Positions 11,780 to 24,219 of a stretch of 64,000 bases of DNA are shown piece after piece. The stretch's first letter is position 1. Every line of letters starts with the position of its first letter. The position numbers were made by a program, and so were the translations under genes. The notes under the pieces are model-generated. The model did no database searches. It was not told the DNA's origin and saw only the letters and a program-made list of their open reading frames with translations. The DNA is from Epiperipatus broadwayi (taxonomy: Eukaryota; Onychophora; Udeonychophora; Euonychophora; Peripatidae): assembly GCA_028023455.1 (NCBI GenBank), contig JAQFVV010000013.1:13590258-13654257 (forward strand), given 5' to 3'.

Positions 11780-12845
11780 GGGAATATGGAGAAAATTGCT
11801 TGAGTAAGTGCAAGAAAGAACAATGATGAATGTAAGCTATATATTGCTTATAATTTAAATGGCCATCCTAAATGGCCATCTGATAATTATTGGTAAGAAA
11901 GGCAGGCCTTCAGCTAGCTGATGAATATAATATCTTTGGCAGTTATGGAGAATTCTGAAAAGTCCTTTAATTTACTGTGATCTTCATAAGAGGTATTTGT
12001 ATAAATTAATGTTATTAAATTAACATTTTTCATTTATATAATAAATAAACATTTTAACAGTATTAAAATCTATATTAATATGCTTTACCATTAGATTACA
12101 TATTGCATGTGATACTATTTATCTAAAATTATTTTATTTTAAGAGATTCTCTTATAACAGGAACATTTTAAAATGATAAATTTAAAAAAAAATTTATACA
12201 AGTCTGAAAATATTAATTGGTTATGTTTATTATACTGAACGTATTACAAGTTCTAAAACGTTGCTTAATCTATTATGTAATCTCCATGTTCATTCGAAAA
12301 AATAAATTGAATTTGAACACTATTTAGCTTTTAGTTTAAAACTATTTTTTATACCAAATATTTTAAATTATTAATGATCTGCTCGTAATAATATCTTATT
12401 ATAAATAATGTAATAATAGGAATTTTAATGTTGAGATAAAAGTTAGATGTTTTTCTAACGTTTAAACAAAAATTTAACTTGTATGATATTTATTATGTAT
12501 TATCTGAAAAATTAAAAAAAAAAGTTGCGCGCACAATGTGTGTGAGATGAGTAGAATGATCATTGGTTATGTTTATGCACCAAGTCGTTCTTCCAAAAAT
12601 ATGACGGGAATGAGATCTTCATAATTCTATATGTAAGAAATTTTAATATGCATATATATTAATAATTTCTATATCAGTAACCCGATTATAAATAAAAATT
12701 GTCAAAACTAATGATTGATTTCGGGTTTTTCTTCAGTAAAAGGATTTCCTTTTACTCTTCAGTTAAGAATTGCGGAAGAAATATGAGAAGATTGCAATAA
12801 CCCAGTAGATTATTATAAATATGAAACAATGAGAATGTCAAAAGT
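11780..12845. other. AT-rich stretch, nothing recognised
   Basis: No gene or repeat could be supported. It ends at the TSD of the HH2 palindrome. Confidence 0.5.
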
Positions 12846-13009
12846 TAACTAAATACAATTAACTGAAACACAGGCTTGTTATATACCTGTGGCTATATAT
12901 ATGTAATATAGGGTATATGAGCACAGACTTTCACACCACCCACCTCTCTCCAATCTATCTAATAACACCGATACACCTACACACATATATGCTGAAAAGA
13001 TAAATAATC

Positions 13010-13053
13010 ACCAATATGCGTATTTCATGCTAAACCAGCAATCATCAGTTGGT
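13010..13053 (-). ncRNA. Hammerhead ribozyme motif (HH2 copy 2)
   Basis: Minus strand: CUGAUGA at 13042-13048, stem I 13049-13053 paired with 13010-13014 (five Watson-Crick pairs), stem II UGCU/AGCA, GAA at 13024-13026, stem III AU/AU with loop ACGC, and cleavage triplet AUA at 13015-13017. It is identical in design to the other HH2 copies. Confidence 0.75.
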
Positions 13054-13365
13054 CCAGACTATCATCTTTACACACATATACAGTATAAGTGCTCAGATAT
13101 ATATTAAGATAGACTATCCTCATAGTTTAATGGACAGGCTTCAATCCACTCCACACTCCAACTCTTCAACCGTCCATCCAATTGAAAATCTGACGATGGA
13201 ATGCTCAAAGGCCACCCTAAGGCCGAGATTATTGTCACACCCATGTTGACCTAAGGTCAATCTGAACCCCACATGTACAGGACATAATCCATTTAATACA
13301 TATGCAAGGATGGGCAGACATCTCTATAATGTAATAACTGAAACACAGGCTTGTTATATACCTGG

Positions 13366-13409
13366 ACCAACTGATGATTGCTGGTTTAGCATGAAATACT
13401 TATATTGGT
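13366..13409 (+). ncRNA. Hammerhead ribozyme motif (HH2 copy 3)
   Basis: ACCAA (13366-13370) pairs with UUGGU (13405-13409). CUGAUGA is at 13371-13377, stem II UGCU/AGCA follows, GAAAU is at 13393-13397, the loop is ACUU, and the AUA triplet is at 13402-13404. It lies next to the inversion centre of the palindrome. Confidence 0.75.
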
Positions 13410-13844
13410 GATTATTTATCTTTTCAGCATATATGTGTGTAGGTGTATCGGTGTTATTAGATAGATTGGAGAGAGGTGGGTGGTGTGAAAGTCTGTGCTC
13501 ATATACCCTATATTACATATATATATATAGCCACAGGTATATAACAAGCCTGTGTTTCAGTTATTACATTATAGAGATGTCTGCCCATCCTTGCATATGT
13601 ATTAAATGAATTATGTCCTGTACATGTGGGGTTCAGATTGACCTTAGGTCAACATGGGTGTGACAATAATCTCGGCCTTAGGGTGGCCTTTGAGCATTCC
13701 ATCGTCAGATTTTCAATTGGATGGACGGTTGAAGAGTTGGAGTGTGGAGTGGATTGATGCCTGTCCATTAAACTATGAGGATAGTCTATCTTAATATATA
13801 TCTGAGCACTTATACTGTATATGTGTGTAAAGATGATAGTCTGG

Positions 13845-13888
13845 ACCAACTGATGATTGCTGGTTTAGCATGAAATACGCATATTGGT
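13845..13888 (+). ncRNA. Hammerhead ribozyme motif (HH2 copy 4)
   Basis: ACCAA (13845-13849) pairs with UUGGU (13884-13888). CUGAUGA is at 13850-13856, GAAAU at 13872-13876, the loop is ACGC, and AUA is at 13881-13883. Together with copy 3 it brackets one unit of 479 bp, so self-cleavage at both sites would release a unit-length RNA. Confidence 0.77.
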
Positions 13889-14389
13889 GATTATTTATCT
13901 TTTCAGCATATATGTGTGTAGGTGTATCGGTGTTATTAGATAGATTGGAGAGAGGTGGGTGGTGTGAAAGTCTGTGCTCATATACCCTAAATACAATTAT
14001 TAAATTAATGACAATTCGTGTTTAAGAATTGGCTATTTACATGTTAAATATAAAATTTCACATAAATTAAAAACATAATAATTAAGATTTTTAGAGTCAT
14101 TTCAAATGTCAATATCGAAGTCTAATTAAACAAAAGAAAACATTTTATTTTGATAATTTCACTTTAAAATAAACTATATTAAGCATAAAAAACAGTTATT
14201 CAATAAACAAACAAAAGGAATAATTAAACAAGTTATTTGATACTATTACTGAAATAAAAATTCTTACTGGATGATAGCTACTAATTAAAATATTTTTTAC
14301 ACTTTTTAATAACATGAAACAGATTAAATATGTATAAAATTAAGATTATTAAATATAATTTAAATACACCAAAAAATCTAGATTATTGT

Positions 14390-15700
14390 CTATATCTTAG
14401 TGAGGCTGAAATGAGATCAGAATCCAAGTGGCTACTATAATATCTACAGAATCCAGAACGGCCTGATCTCTGATTTTAATTTTAACAACATATTGATAAA
14501 AAGGGATTTAAGTTTTGGAAGTGTTCAATTAAAAATATAATTTTTCAGAAACCAGGGAGAAATAGGATAACCACTGTTAATTTTTGTTAAGAAACAGACA
14601 TGTTTGAATATTTTGAATGAGGACTGATAAAGTGGAACATTGGTTTTAGGTAATAACTGCTATAATCTGGAAATATGTATATAAAGTATTGTATTCATAG
14701 ACAAAATGTTCAAATGTTTCTTCTTTCATCATATACGGAGAGCACATTACATTAATATTTGCAGATATTCTTCCATCTAGAAAGTCTTTGGTTGGTAAAG
14801 CTTTGAAATTGTTATTAGGAATTCTAAGTATTTAGGTTCCAATTGCCAGAACATAGATTTCTGTATAATAGTTTTATTAAAAATCATGAGAAAAGAATAA
14901 AAAACTTCCTTATGGTTAGTGTTGGTTATTAAGTTATGAGCTTCTCAATAACTGATTTTTTTTTTTTAGAATAGAGAGAGAATGGGGTATATGTATTTGG
15001 ATACTAAGTGAATAAGATATTTATGAATCTGCTTTTGATAATGGGTGGTGTGTCGGTAGAAGTTACAGGAATAAATGATTGTATATTTAGAAATAAGACA
15101 ATAAGTTTGATCAATATATTGGTTGCTCTCATACTGTAAAATGTAGAGACACATTTAATGAGGAACTATTTAATTTTTGGTGTTTCTGCATTTTTTTCAT
15201 AAGTATAGCAACTATTTTTTGCCTCAATCCTGGTACACAGAGAGTTTACATTTAAAAAAAAGAGGTGGCAAAGTTGATAATTTGATTATAGTAATTGATT
15301 TTTGGGAAAATTAGTATGTTGATAAGGGAAATTTATCTGTGAAATGACAGATAAGCTTTTGAAAGTGAGTTTATAACCATTTTAATCGAAGTCAGAATAG
15401 TATTTTGTATTGTTAGCATTAGTGAATTAAAGGGAAGATGAATTGGAAAGCCAAAAAATTTATGGAGATTGGCACTACAAGTTGAAGATATCTATTTGCC
15501 AGTAAGAATCCACCATGTTGATGACTTCTCTTTATTAAAAGTTAAAGAGAAAGCTTGAGAGTAATGTTCTCGTATGGAAAAGAGTTTGGGGAGATTTTCT
15601 AAAAGAAGGAAGTTTACTAAGTCATCCATATATGAAATATAGCTGATTTATTGATTTCTGAGGGTATAATCCTATGTACCAGTCAAAATATGTTTATCCA
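14390..15700 (-). pseudogene. Decayed LINE reverse transcriptase fragment
   Basis: The minus strand at about 15540-15680 translates to 'ISYISYMDDLVNFL' (15621-15644 holds the YMDD-box part) followed by 'FNKEKSSTWWI'. This is the catalytic region of a non-LTR reverse transcriptase. A 'YMDDL' box recalls the R2/NeSL-type or related lineages, but the clade is uncertain. Sequence down to about 14.4 kb is broken by stops and frame shifts. Upstream, at 15.72-15.80 kb, a GC-richer block contains 'ggttcgaattc' on the minus strand, which resembles a tRNA B box. The element is dead. Confidence 0.55.
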
Positions 15701-15949
15701 TCTAACATGAGCTGGAACTCACAAAATGTACTTCAAACCCAGTCAAGCCTGAGATTTAGGTCAGGGACCAGCCTGAATTCGAACCCACTCTATAAGCCCC
15801 AGATCAAACACCTAATGGATAACATAATAGTGATGGCACATGAGAATTAATCTTAATCTGGCTGACTAGCAAAGCTGAGCAAAACCATGAGACATCTATT
15901 AACTATGACTATATTAAAATAATCATAAGCATGGTTGTAATATGTGGAA

Positions 15950-16950
15950 GTGGAGGAAATGGAATTCGAGCTAAAATAAGTTAGACAATAAAATATAGTT
16001 TAATATACTGATAAATTATTATACATTTATAAATTAATTATATACATTAGTGTGTATGCGAATGAGCAAGCAGTCTACCAAGCGATAGAAGATTACATAG
16101 TGTCATTCATGCTATTATTTCTCATATGCTCTTTATTAGCTAAATGATACATTATAAATAAGCACACATCTTTGGTGGGTCCAATATTAAAATGCCAATC
16201 GATTATTAGAAAAGATTACATAATATTGCTATCAATGCTTTTATATATGGTTCTGAAACATGGTGACTAACATATATATTTCTAGGAGTGTTCCGAAATT
16301 CATTATACATATGATATAAATTATTTTCACACCATTGAGGTCGTGAAAATAAACAAAAGACAGTTGAAAGATTATATTTGAAACTTTGACAAAATATTTA
16401 ATGAAAAATTATTTTAACAATAGTAAGACGAACGCTTTATTTTCCCCAAGGCATATAGATACTCTTAAATATAGAAATAAGTTTCGATCTAGCTATTAAT
16501 ATTTGGCATTGATATATATTGAGCAGAGCGCATTTTAATATTAGAGCATTAAAACTGGGTCATGAAGCAAAAGAAATAAATATACGAGAAGTTTGCAATG
16601 CTGACATTATAACCAAGAAATAACAGGAAAAGTCATGCTTCTGGATGAAAGATGAAGTGGATGGGCATAGCATGTGCCATACTTAGGGATCATCACCAGA
16701 GGCCTTTTTATACAAAAAAATGGATGGGCATAGCGTGTTCCAGACTTATGGGTCACCACCAGGGGCCTTTTTATATGAAGAAGTGATATGCATAGCATGT
16801 GCCAAACTTATGGGATCACCACCAGAGGCATTTTATATGGAATAAATAACGAGAAATCTATGGGTTCGATCTTGTCGCAACCCCCAGATTAAGAAGCACA
16901 TATATATAGAACACGAAGATCGGCCAAATGTCAGAAACGCAGTGATGATA
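15950..16950 (+). pseudogene. Decayed LINE C-terminal region
   Basis: 'AFIYGSETW' (16237-16263) is the block that follows the reverse transcriptase domain in RTE/Jockey-like LINEs ('LYGSETWT'). Further on, 16650-16700 reads 'KWMGIACAILRDHHQRPFY', which matches the family's 'RWLGH..R...H..P...Y' segment. Many stops and frame shifts follow. The 16.66-16.84 kb part was later triplicated in tandem. Confidence 0.55.
16656..16845 (+). repeat. Three tandem units of about 62 bp in a LINE tail
   Basis: Units start near 16656, 16718 and 16781. Each has 'gatgggcatagc' or a variant, a 'catgtgcca' block, 'atcaccaccagaggc' and 'ttttata'. Divergence between units suggests an old local duplication inside the decayed LINE coding region. 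Confidence 0.75.
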
Positions 16951-16999
16951 CATGTCGCTAACAACATTGAATAAATTTTACTGCTTTAAAATAAATGAC

Positions 17000-18000
17000 C
17001 CTTGTTTGAATACTAAAATTTAGACAAATAATACGCTATGCAGTTATAATATATATAGAGAAATTTAGATTTCATTTACTAACATATACTTGAAGATTTT
17101 ATTTAGCAAAAGAAACATTAGGATTTAGATTTTAAATTAATAAAATATACGTTAAGATTTGATTTAGTAAAAGAAACATTAAGATTCACCCCCTTCCCTT
17201 TCCTACTATTTAAAATAATTCAATCCCACCTTCGTGGATTTTACAATAACTGGAATACATAGCATATATTTTAAGAGTATAAAAAAGAAAATAACTATCA
17301 GTTATATATATGTGTAAAACAATTAAGTCATCTTTAGTTTAGAATTAAATAAATAATATTTTATAAGCTTTCAAAGCATTAATTAGCTTGAGTTCTGGAT
17401 TTACCCCGGGTAGAAAATCCAGTGTTAAACAAATATATTTTTATCATCAATAAAATGTTGACTCGAAAAACAATCTGGTGAGCGTATTACTTAATAATGC
17501 ATTATGTTTTAAAAGGAGACGGTAATAACTTGCTTCATGAAGGTTTACATAAAAATGACTGGAAAGATTTTACAAAATTCGACTCATCAGATTGTTTAAG
17601 ATTGGCATATTAATTAGAAAAGCATATATGTATATAAAATCAAGTAATAAATAAATAACCACACCAAGTTTAAAGAAAGTTAGCGCATATGAGAGAAAAT
17701 TAGATTTACAGAAATTATTTAAAAGCAAATTACATTTTACATAAAGTTACAAAATAAAGTTAAATCATATATTAGAAGAAATCTTGATAGATGAATTAGG
17801 TTAGATTTTGTTTGCAGTGATGGCTTGAAAAGTTACCTGGCAATTTTAAGAGTCCGATTTAAAATATTGCACATGCACGGCAATTGAAATGAAAGTTCTT
17901 AAATAACTGCAAGCTTCTATTAGCATTGAAGTTCTTAGGTCGGGCTTTTACTTCCTCTTGGGCAGCAGAATGAGATGGCCACTGAAGATGATGGCCCGAC
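17000..18000. other. Stretch without genes
   Basis: Mostly AT-rich. A short palindromic hairpin lies at about 17399-17423 (arms 'ctggattt' and 'aaatccag' around 'accccgggt'). A GC-richer patch at 17.94-18.01 kb has no recognisable coding or RNA signature. Confidence 0.5.
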
Positions 18001-18859
18001 AGGGCTGAGCAGGTTGGTGGATTTATACTACATCATTTTTAGTTTCACAGTGACGTGTAATATGTTTACAGTCAACTCTCTCAATAGTAGCTAATCTCCT
18101 CTGTGACTCAAAATTCAGTCATTTTATACTTTTTCTTTATCGGTTGTTTTTGAAGATGCAACAGTAAGATAACATCCAAAAATAAATTCAAATCTATTTC
18201 CAGATTAGAAATAGATTTGACAACATGTTTATAGAAAAGAAAATCTTTAATCTACTTAATCCCATTTATTTTAAGTAAAACTTTAATTAAAAAAAATACC
18301 TCCCTTTAATTATTTTTGGACAATTAACAACAGTCACATCTTCCATATTGGATTTTATAATAGTTTAATAAAAAAAAACAAGCAATTTAAAAAGAAAAAG
18401 CTAAAAATGACATATAATAAAATATTTTAAAAAATCAATATTTTGTTAGTAAGTTTTGCTCCTATATATATTTTTGAGTCGCATCTATGATACTTTAATA
18501 AAAAAGAACTAATAATTAAGAATAGAATTAATAATCATAAAATTAATAATAAAATGTTATTGAAAGTTAAAATTGATAAATTTAGGCATGCATTTCAAAT
18601 ATATACATACACAACATATATATATATGACAAAAGGAACAGGATGGGAAATAGGGATTTAAACATAGGTTAGTAGGTAGAAACATAAAGCACAATCTTAA
18701 GCTAAGATTGACAGCTTCAATATATACTAAGCAATTTGTTTTCTACTTCAAGTAAAATTGGATTACTGTATTTTATAAAAAATAAAGAACTGAGGGGAAA
18801 ACTCTGAGGGATGGAATTATAAGGATGGAAGCCAGAAGATAATTTTCCATTTAGAGTAA

Positions 18860-21800
18860 TATGGGTTTGCAAATATTTTGTTTTTATCAGAGCATCTTTT
18901 ATTTAGCTCTTTCCTATTACAGCCATCCATCATCCCGAATTCAGACCAATCTCCCACATTATGGATATTATATATATATTGACTGCACTTTAGAGATACT
19001 TAAACTAAACTTCATACATATTTTTAAATATATATTTAAAACTTCTAATTCCATCACACTTTACAGAAACATATGATCAAAGGCATGTGAAAAAGATGTA
19101 TGTTTTTGATTAGCAAGTTGACCAATATATATAGTAAAGATATTGGAATTTTGTGTTGACTGAGCACATCTAAAAATGTATTTATTGACACAGAATCTAT
19201 GCCACTGTAATGCTAAATTAAATAATAATAGGAGCTAACTTTTTAGATTGCCTTATGTCATCAATTATCATCTTAAATAATGCTAATGCTTCAGATATGG
19301 AGCTTCTTTTCTTGGAAAACTGATATTTGAATCTAGAGGGGGAAATCGGAGATTATATTTTAATTTTAATGAGAGATTTGATGACTTTGATGATAACTGG
19401 AGATAGGGATATTGGTGGAAGGTTATAAAGTGGTAAGGGATGTCTTTTTCAAAAAAGGAATTAGTGAAACTGGATAAAATTGGCCTATAGTGTATATCTG
19501 GCTTGAAAGATGGCTTAGTATAATGGCTCAGGTATGCTAATAACAAATTTTAGAATAGCATGAATCACTATATGTATGCTCTCTGGAATAGAGTTTATTT
19601 TTGAAACAATTTCACATCTTGTGATATCATGACCTTCAGTAATATCAAAAAAGTTTTAATGGCACATAGGAGATGCAAATTTCTGCAAGTGTGATTTAAA
19701 ATGGAAGAAGATATGATATAACATATCTTCTCCAATGTTCATAGTGTTATTAATAAAAATAGATGAAGAGATTGGTTTCTTTGGTATATAACTCAGTGTC
19801 CATCATATGTAACTTTTAAAATCAGTTATGGATATTGGCAAGAAAAAATATTTCTTGGTAGGCAGGTAATAGCCAGTATGTGTTGTGCCACTTGTATTCT
19901 TGCTTAAGGAACATAGTTAAGTCTATGAAGAAGGATTTCTGGGAGTGTTTATTAGTTTGAGAGATGACAAATCCAACTCTTTCATCAACCTAATTGGAGA
20001 TCTGTTTTTTCCAAGTAAAATGTCTGATTGTTTATGCTATTATGTTTATGAAGTATAACTAAGCTTCCATTATTTCAAGGGAAGTGTCTTAATTTTTTCA
20101 ATATATATATATAAATTTCTGAAACAACTGGGGTCTAGTGGTGTTATTAAATGGGAGCACTAATTTTTTTTGCATACCTAATTTTAATCAACACTTAATG
20201 CTATACTACATGAAAAGAATACAGGGAAGGGAATATTATACAATGAAGACCAAAAGAAAAGAAGAGAAGGTCAATAAGAGAAGAATATGTTTCATATAGA
20301 AAGGCAAATAATTACTAGGGAAGAAAGCATTTGCCCTTATAAGATTCTATATAATCAGATATAAATATCTTGTGGCAAATCTATAATAGGACTTGTTTAA
20401 GTAATCCATTACTATGATTGGATAAAAGTTACTTGTCAATGTTAAATTGATCTGATTTATTAATTGACAAATTAGCATATATTTGTTATATAATTAAAGA
20501 ACATGATTATACCCATGTGATGATCTAAATATAGTACATTGAATGTTTGAAAAAGGGACTTTATGAAATAAGAATATTAATCCCAGCAACTGCAGAATTA
20601 GATACTGAAAATTCACAGTATCCAAATTTGCTAAGATAATATTTTACAGAACAATTGGTCTCTAAGAAAACAAACACTGTGAAAGATGAATTGGGTGATC
20701 CAATTGCTAAGACAACATGCACTGTGTGGAAGTAATGACCCTTAGTTTACTTCAATAAAATGGAAAATTCCATATTTGGTTGGAAATTTAGAAAAGAGAG
20801 ATTATTACTTAAGATTAATAGCAGACATATAACAAAGACTAATGGTCAGATGGGTAGAGAATAATTTTAATCAATAAGAGATAAGATAGAAATAAATTCT
20901 CAAATTTAATTTATAATTAAAAATCAAGACATTACTATATTAAAACTAGACCTATCTTGACAAAAGCAATTATTGTATTGTGTGATTTCTAATCATCTTT
21001 ATTGTCTTTTGGCTCCATAGATGCAAACAAAAATTAATAAAGAGTTTAATGAGAGCCATATTTTATCTATAGTAATGAAGAGTTGTAAGATTAACTTACA
21101 TCATAACTTTTATTCCAATTTATTGCAAGATTGTGACCTTTATTTGAATCCATAAACTCTCTTTTGAGTATCAATTCTTGATGAGAGGCATAGTGGATTA
21201 AGTATTATTGAATTATTACAATTCTCTTTTTGTCTTGTTATATAATATGAGTTCTTCAATTGGCATATTCATTCCCAATGCAAAATTTGCAAGTTTAGTT
21301 TTTTTGCCAGAGCTTATAGATTTTTTTATTTTTTTATTTTGAGTTCCTCAGATGGGAATAAATGATTTTTGCTATTCATCTTTTGAATTTTTACAGTTTT
21401 CTTCCTCTTTATTTAATTTGAAGCACTTGTTTTATCTTCACTTATTTATTATTCCTTATCTGAGAATGGATCAGAGTTTGGAATAAGTCATGCCTCTGAT
21501 GTGCTGTTCAATTCAAATTTTGATATGAAGCAATTGTTAAATTTTTTTGTATTGCTGTCTATATTACTAATTCATTTTGAGCAGTTAATATATTGCTGTT
21601 GGTAATAATATTATGCAAATTAGTCTACTTCATATGATTTTCTGCTTGGAGTTAAAAATTGAGCTGGTACTCTGTGGTGGTTTTATTCACCAACCTAATC
21701 ATCCAAAGAGTTAATAGTCAATTTCTGCACTGATGTGATTTGTAATTTTTCATACCACATTGTTTACAAAAATGATCTGGACATTTTTTTAATGAGATAA

Positions 21801-21880
21801 GATCTAGCTTTACAAAAGAAACAATGTGAGAAACCTTTAAAAGATATTGCAAGTGGGTATTTGTCTTGAATTTTTTACTT
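18860..21880 (-). pseudogene. Decayed LINE with CCHC knuckles and RT N-terminus
   Basis: On the minus strand, 21830-21727 encodes two zinc-knuckle-like units split by a frame shift, 'HCFFCKARSYLIKKC' and 'CPDHFCKQCGMKNYKSHQC'. They have CX2CX4-Y-X4C spacing, with Tyr in place of His. These are typical of LINE gag-like proteins. At about 19440-19240, 'IIKVIKSLIKIK' followed by 'KYQFSKKRSSISEAL' matches the start of a non-LTR reverse transcriptase (family form: 'V...IKSLKN.KSPG.DGI.YQFLKK'). The 19283-19546 frame is an off-phase piece. The middle should hold the endonuclease but is too decayed to read. Clade uncertain. Confidence 0.5.
18880..18985. repeat. Dispersed fragment shared with 41.87-41.95 kb
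   Basis: An 'attacagccatccat' block followed by 'caatctcccacattatg' matches 'attacaaccatccat' and 'caacctcccacactatg' at 41.87-41.95 kb in order and spacing. At 41.9 kb it appears to interrupt a LINE. I cannot name the family. Confidence 0.5.
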
Positions 21881-22363
21881 GGTGAAAATGGTAAAGCTGG
21901 CAGTGCTGGCTAATACTGGAACAGAGACCTACTTTTCTGGCAGGTATTTAAAATGTGAAATATTTTCATATTTAGTGAGTAAAATTTATAAATCCTGATC
22001 CTCAAAGTGACATAGCAGTTTTTGATTTGCCCTGTGAGACTCATTGGCCTATTTATATCTATGTAGGATACAATTTTATTGTTTTAAATTTTGACTATTT
22101 TGAAATATTTGATTCTGAGCAACATTATACAATTCCCAAACATATATAAGTTATTAGGATGATTTAGAATTTTGTAGATCACTCCCCAAAGTTTGTTCTC
22201 AGTTAAAAATTAATAGAATTTATCATTGGTAAACATCATTATGAAGATGTTGACATCAGTAATAGCAATAATGATTGTTTTATCATTGTGGAACTTAGAG
22301 AAAGATTTTAATGCAGCTGCAGGTATAGATATACAGGAAGGATTATCACAATTCCAAATATTC

Positions 22364-22386
22364 TGTAGTAGTAGTAGTAGTAGTAT

Positions 22387-22449
<63 letters not shown>

Positions 22450-22613
22450 TGGTGGTAGTGGTGGTAGTGATGGTAGTAGTGGTAGTAGTAGTAGTAGTAG
22501 TAGTAGCAGCAGTAGCAGTAGTAGCAGCATCAGCAGTAGTAGTAGTAGCAATAGCAGTAGCAGCAGCAGTAGTAGTAGTAGTATCATCATCATCATCATC
22601 ATTATTATCATCA
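22364..22613. repeat. Trinucleotide microsatellite (AGT/AGC/ATC mix)
   Basis: About 250 bp of AGT units grade into GGT, AGC and ATC variants. Overlapping frames on both strands (for example poly-Ser or poly-Leu readings of about 130 codons) follow from the triplet periodicity and are not genes. Confidence 0.95.
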
Positions 22614-22689
22614 TCTTTGTGTGACTTTTCTGGAACCAGTAAAGTGAAGAATAAGAACCTCTTATACTCTTATTATTATTAAAGAGTGA

Positions 22690-24190
22690 GATTTCAATAT
22701 TTCAAAGGCATGCGATTTTAGTGGTTGAAATATCTTTTTTTTTAATTTCTGGTTAACCCTATTATATTTGTTCAGTAATCATGCTTTTTAAAAAAAATAG
22801 TATGCTTAGTGGTGACAAATCAGCACAATTGTTAAAACTATGATTTTATCATCTTTTCTAATTAAGAAACAACTGAAAAATCTTTAGGTTTCAATTCTCC
22901 ACTCTATATGGATTATACAAATAACAATATTTTAGATCATATGTTTCTTATTTATTTCAAGTGATATTGTTGTTAATATTAACTTTGTTATCCAGAGAAT
23001 AGAAAATGTCTACAGTTGACATAAAATTGAAGTCTAAAGACTTTAACCTGATGACACATCTATATAATTGTGTGAGTGAATTGACTTGATTTTATAACCT
23101 TAGGATTTTTTTAAAATTTCAAGCTACTAGTTTAAGCAATATAATGGAATAGAAAATGGTCGCTAGAGGAAAGAGTACATTTATTTCAGTTTTGAATTTT
23201 AAGTTATAACTGAGGATGATAAAATTCAGAAACTGGTCTATATGGATATTATAGCACCATATCATCTAATGTCTTTTGATTATTCAAGCTATAGTAGATG
23301 ATCTAAAGCATGATTTGATTTTAAAACTATAGATTACAGGTTATTTCTAACACAATAGGATAACCTGTACTTTTTTTAGTATGGGAGAATACTAACTTGG
23401 ATTTCTGATAGATTTATCATTTCAATGGAACTATTAATACAATTAATCTTATGTTTTTTAATAGATGAGCATATTTGGACAGATACTATATACACATTTA
23501 ACTATGAAAGAATGATAGTATAGAGATTAATGCATTCACTTGCCACATCCATGAGAAGCTTGAAAATATTTACAATGTTAACAAAAAAGGAAAATATAAA
23601 ACTGTTCACCTACTAGTAATTGACTAACTTCAAAAATATTATCTTGCTTTTCATTATTACATCAAAACCTTATAATAATGTGTGTTTTATTAAAATTTAT
23701 TGCATAGTTGTAAAATTAAGATGTTAGAATAAATTATATTAGGAGTAAACAATGAGAATTGTTACAGATGATACTCATCACAATACTTCATTGTCTCATT
23801 AGTTTTTAACATATCTTTGGTTAGAGATCTGAATAAAATATGCATGCTTTAATCATTTCACTATTGCTTTTTAGTTAAGTTACACAATCGCAGTCTCTGA
23901 AGTTTAACATTCAGTTCTATCACTTTCATTGCTTAAACCTTTTATGAATTTGTGAGCTATAAGCCAATCAATCATTTACTTTACTATGGAAAAGGCTGAA
24001 GGCATCTTTGCTGTGCAATGGAATAATTAAAGCTTCATATATATAACACTTTTTGTAATTGTCAAACTTATTGCACTCACAACTTTAATGCCAATAAATT
24101 CAAATAAAATACATTAACGATTATTACTAAATATCTATTAAATTACAGCTCATCTCTAGCTCACATATCAGCTTTAAACCCCAGTCAAAG
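22690..24190. other. AT-rich stretch, nothing recognised
   Basis: No motif, RNA gene or repeat arms were supported. Confidence 0.5.
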
Positions 24191-24219
24191 ATTAATATGT
24201 CTGTTTTTTAATTAAACAT

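Larger units (their letters stand above)
12862..13988. mobile_element. HH2 inverted multimer (palindromic element) with TSD
   Basis: On the plus strand, 13366-13988 holds hammerhead, tail, spacer, body, then a second hammerhead and tail. The two hammerheads are 479 bp apart, giving a unit of about 0.48 kb. The left part (12862 to about 13365) is the same material inverted, with one hammerhead on the minus strand. 'aaatacaatta' at 12851-12861 recurs at 13989-13999, an 11-bp TSD (13 bp with neighbouring bases). Copies are nearly identical, so insertion looks recent. The matching 66-codon frames in the arms (13049-13249 and 13649-13849) are artefacts of the inversion. Confidence 0.85.

Noticed and set aside
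13049-13849. Two almost identical 66-codon frames on opposite strands
   Set aside because: They are the same HH2 segment read in the two inverted arms. There is no protein signature, and the frame includes half of the ribozyme.
22210-22682. Open frames of 79-134 codons on both strands with poly-Ser, poly-Leu or poly-Val runs
   Set aside because: They arise from the trinucleotide microsatellite at 22364-22613, which keeps several frames open at once. There is no non-repeat domain.
23046-23085. CTGATGA followed by CACA/TGTG as a hammerhead stem II
   Set aside because: No GAAA box follows, and flanking sequences do not pair as stem I. There is no second copy.
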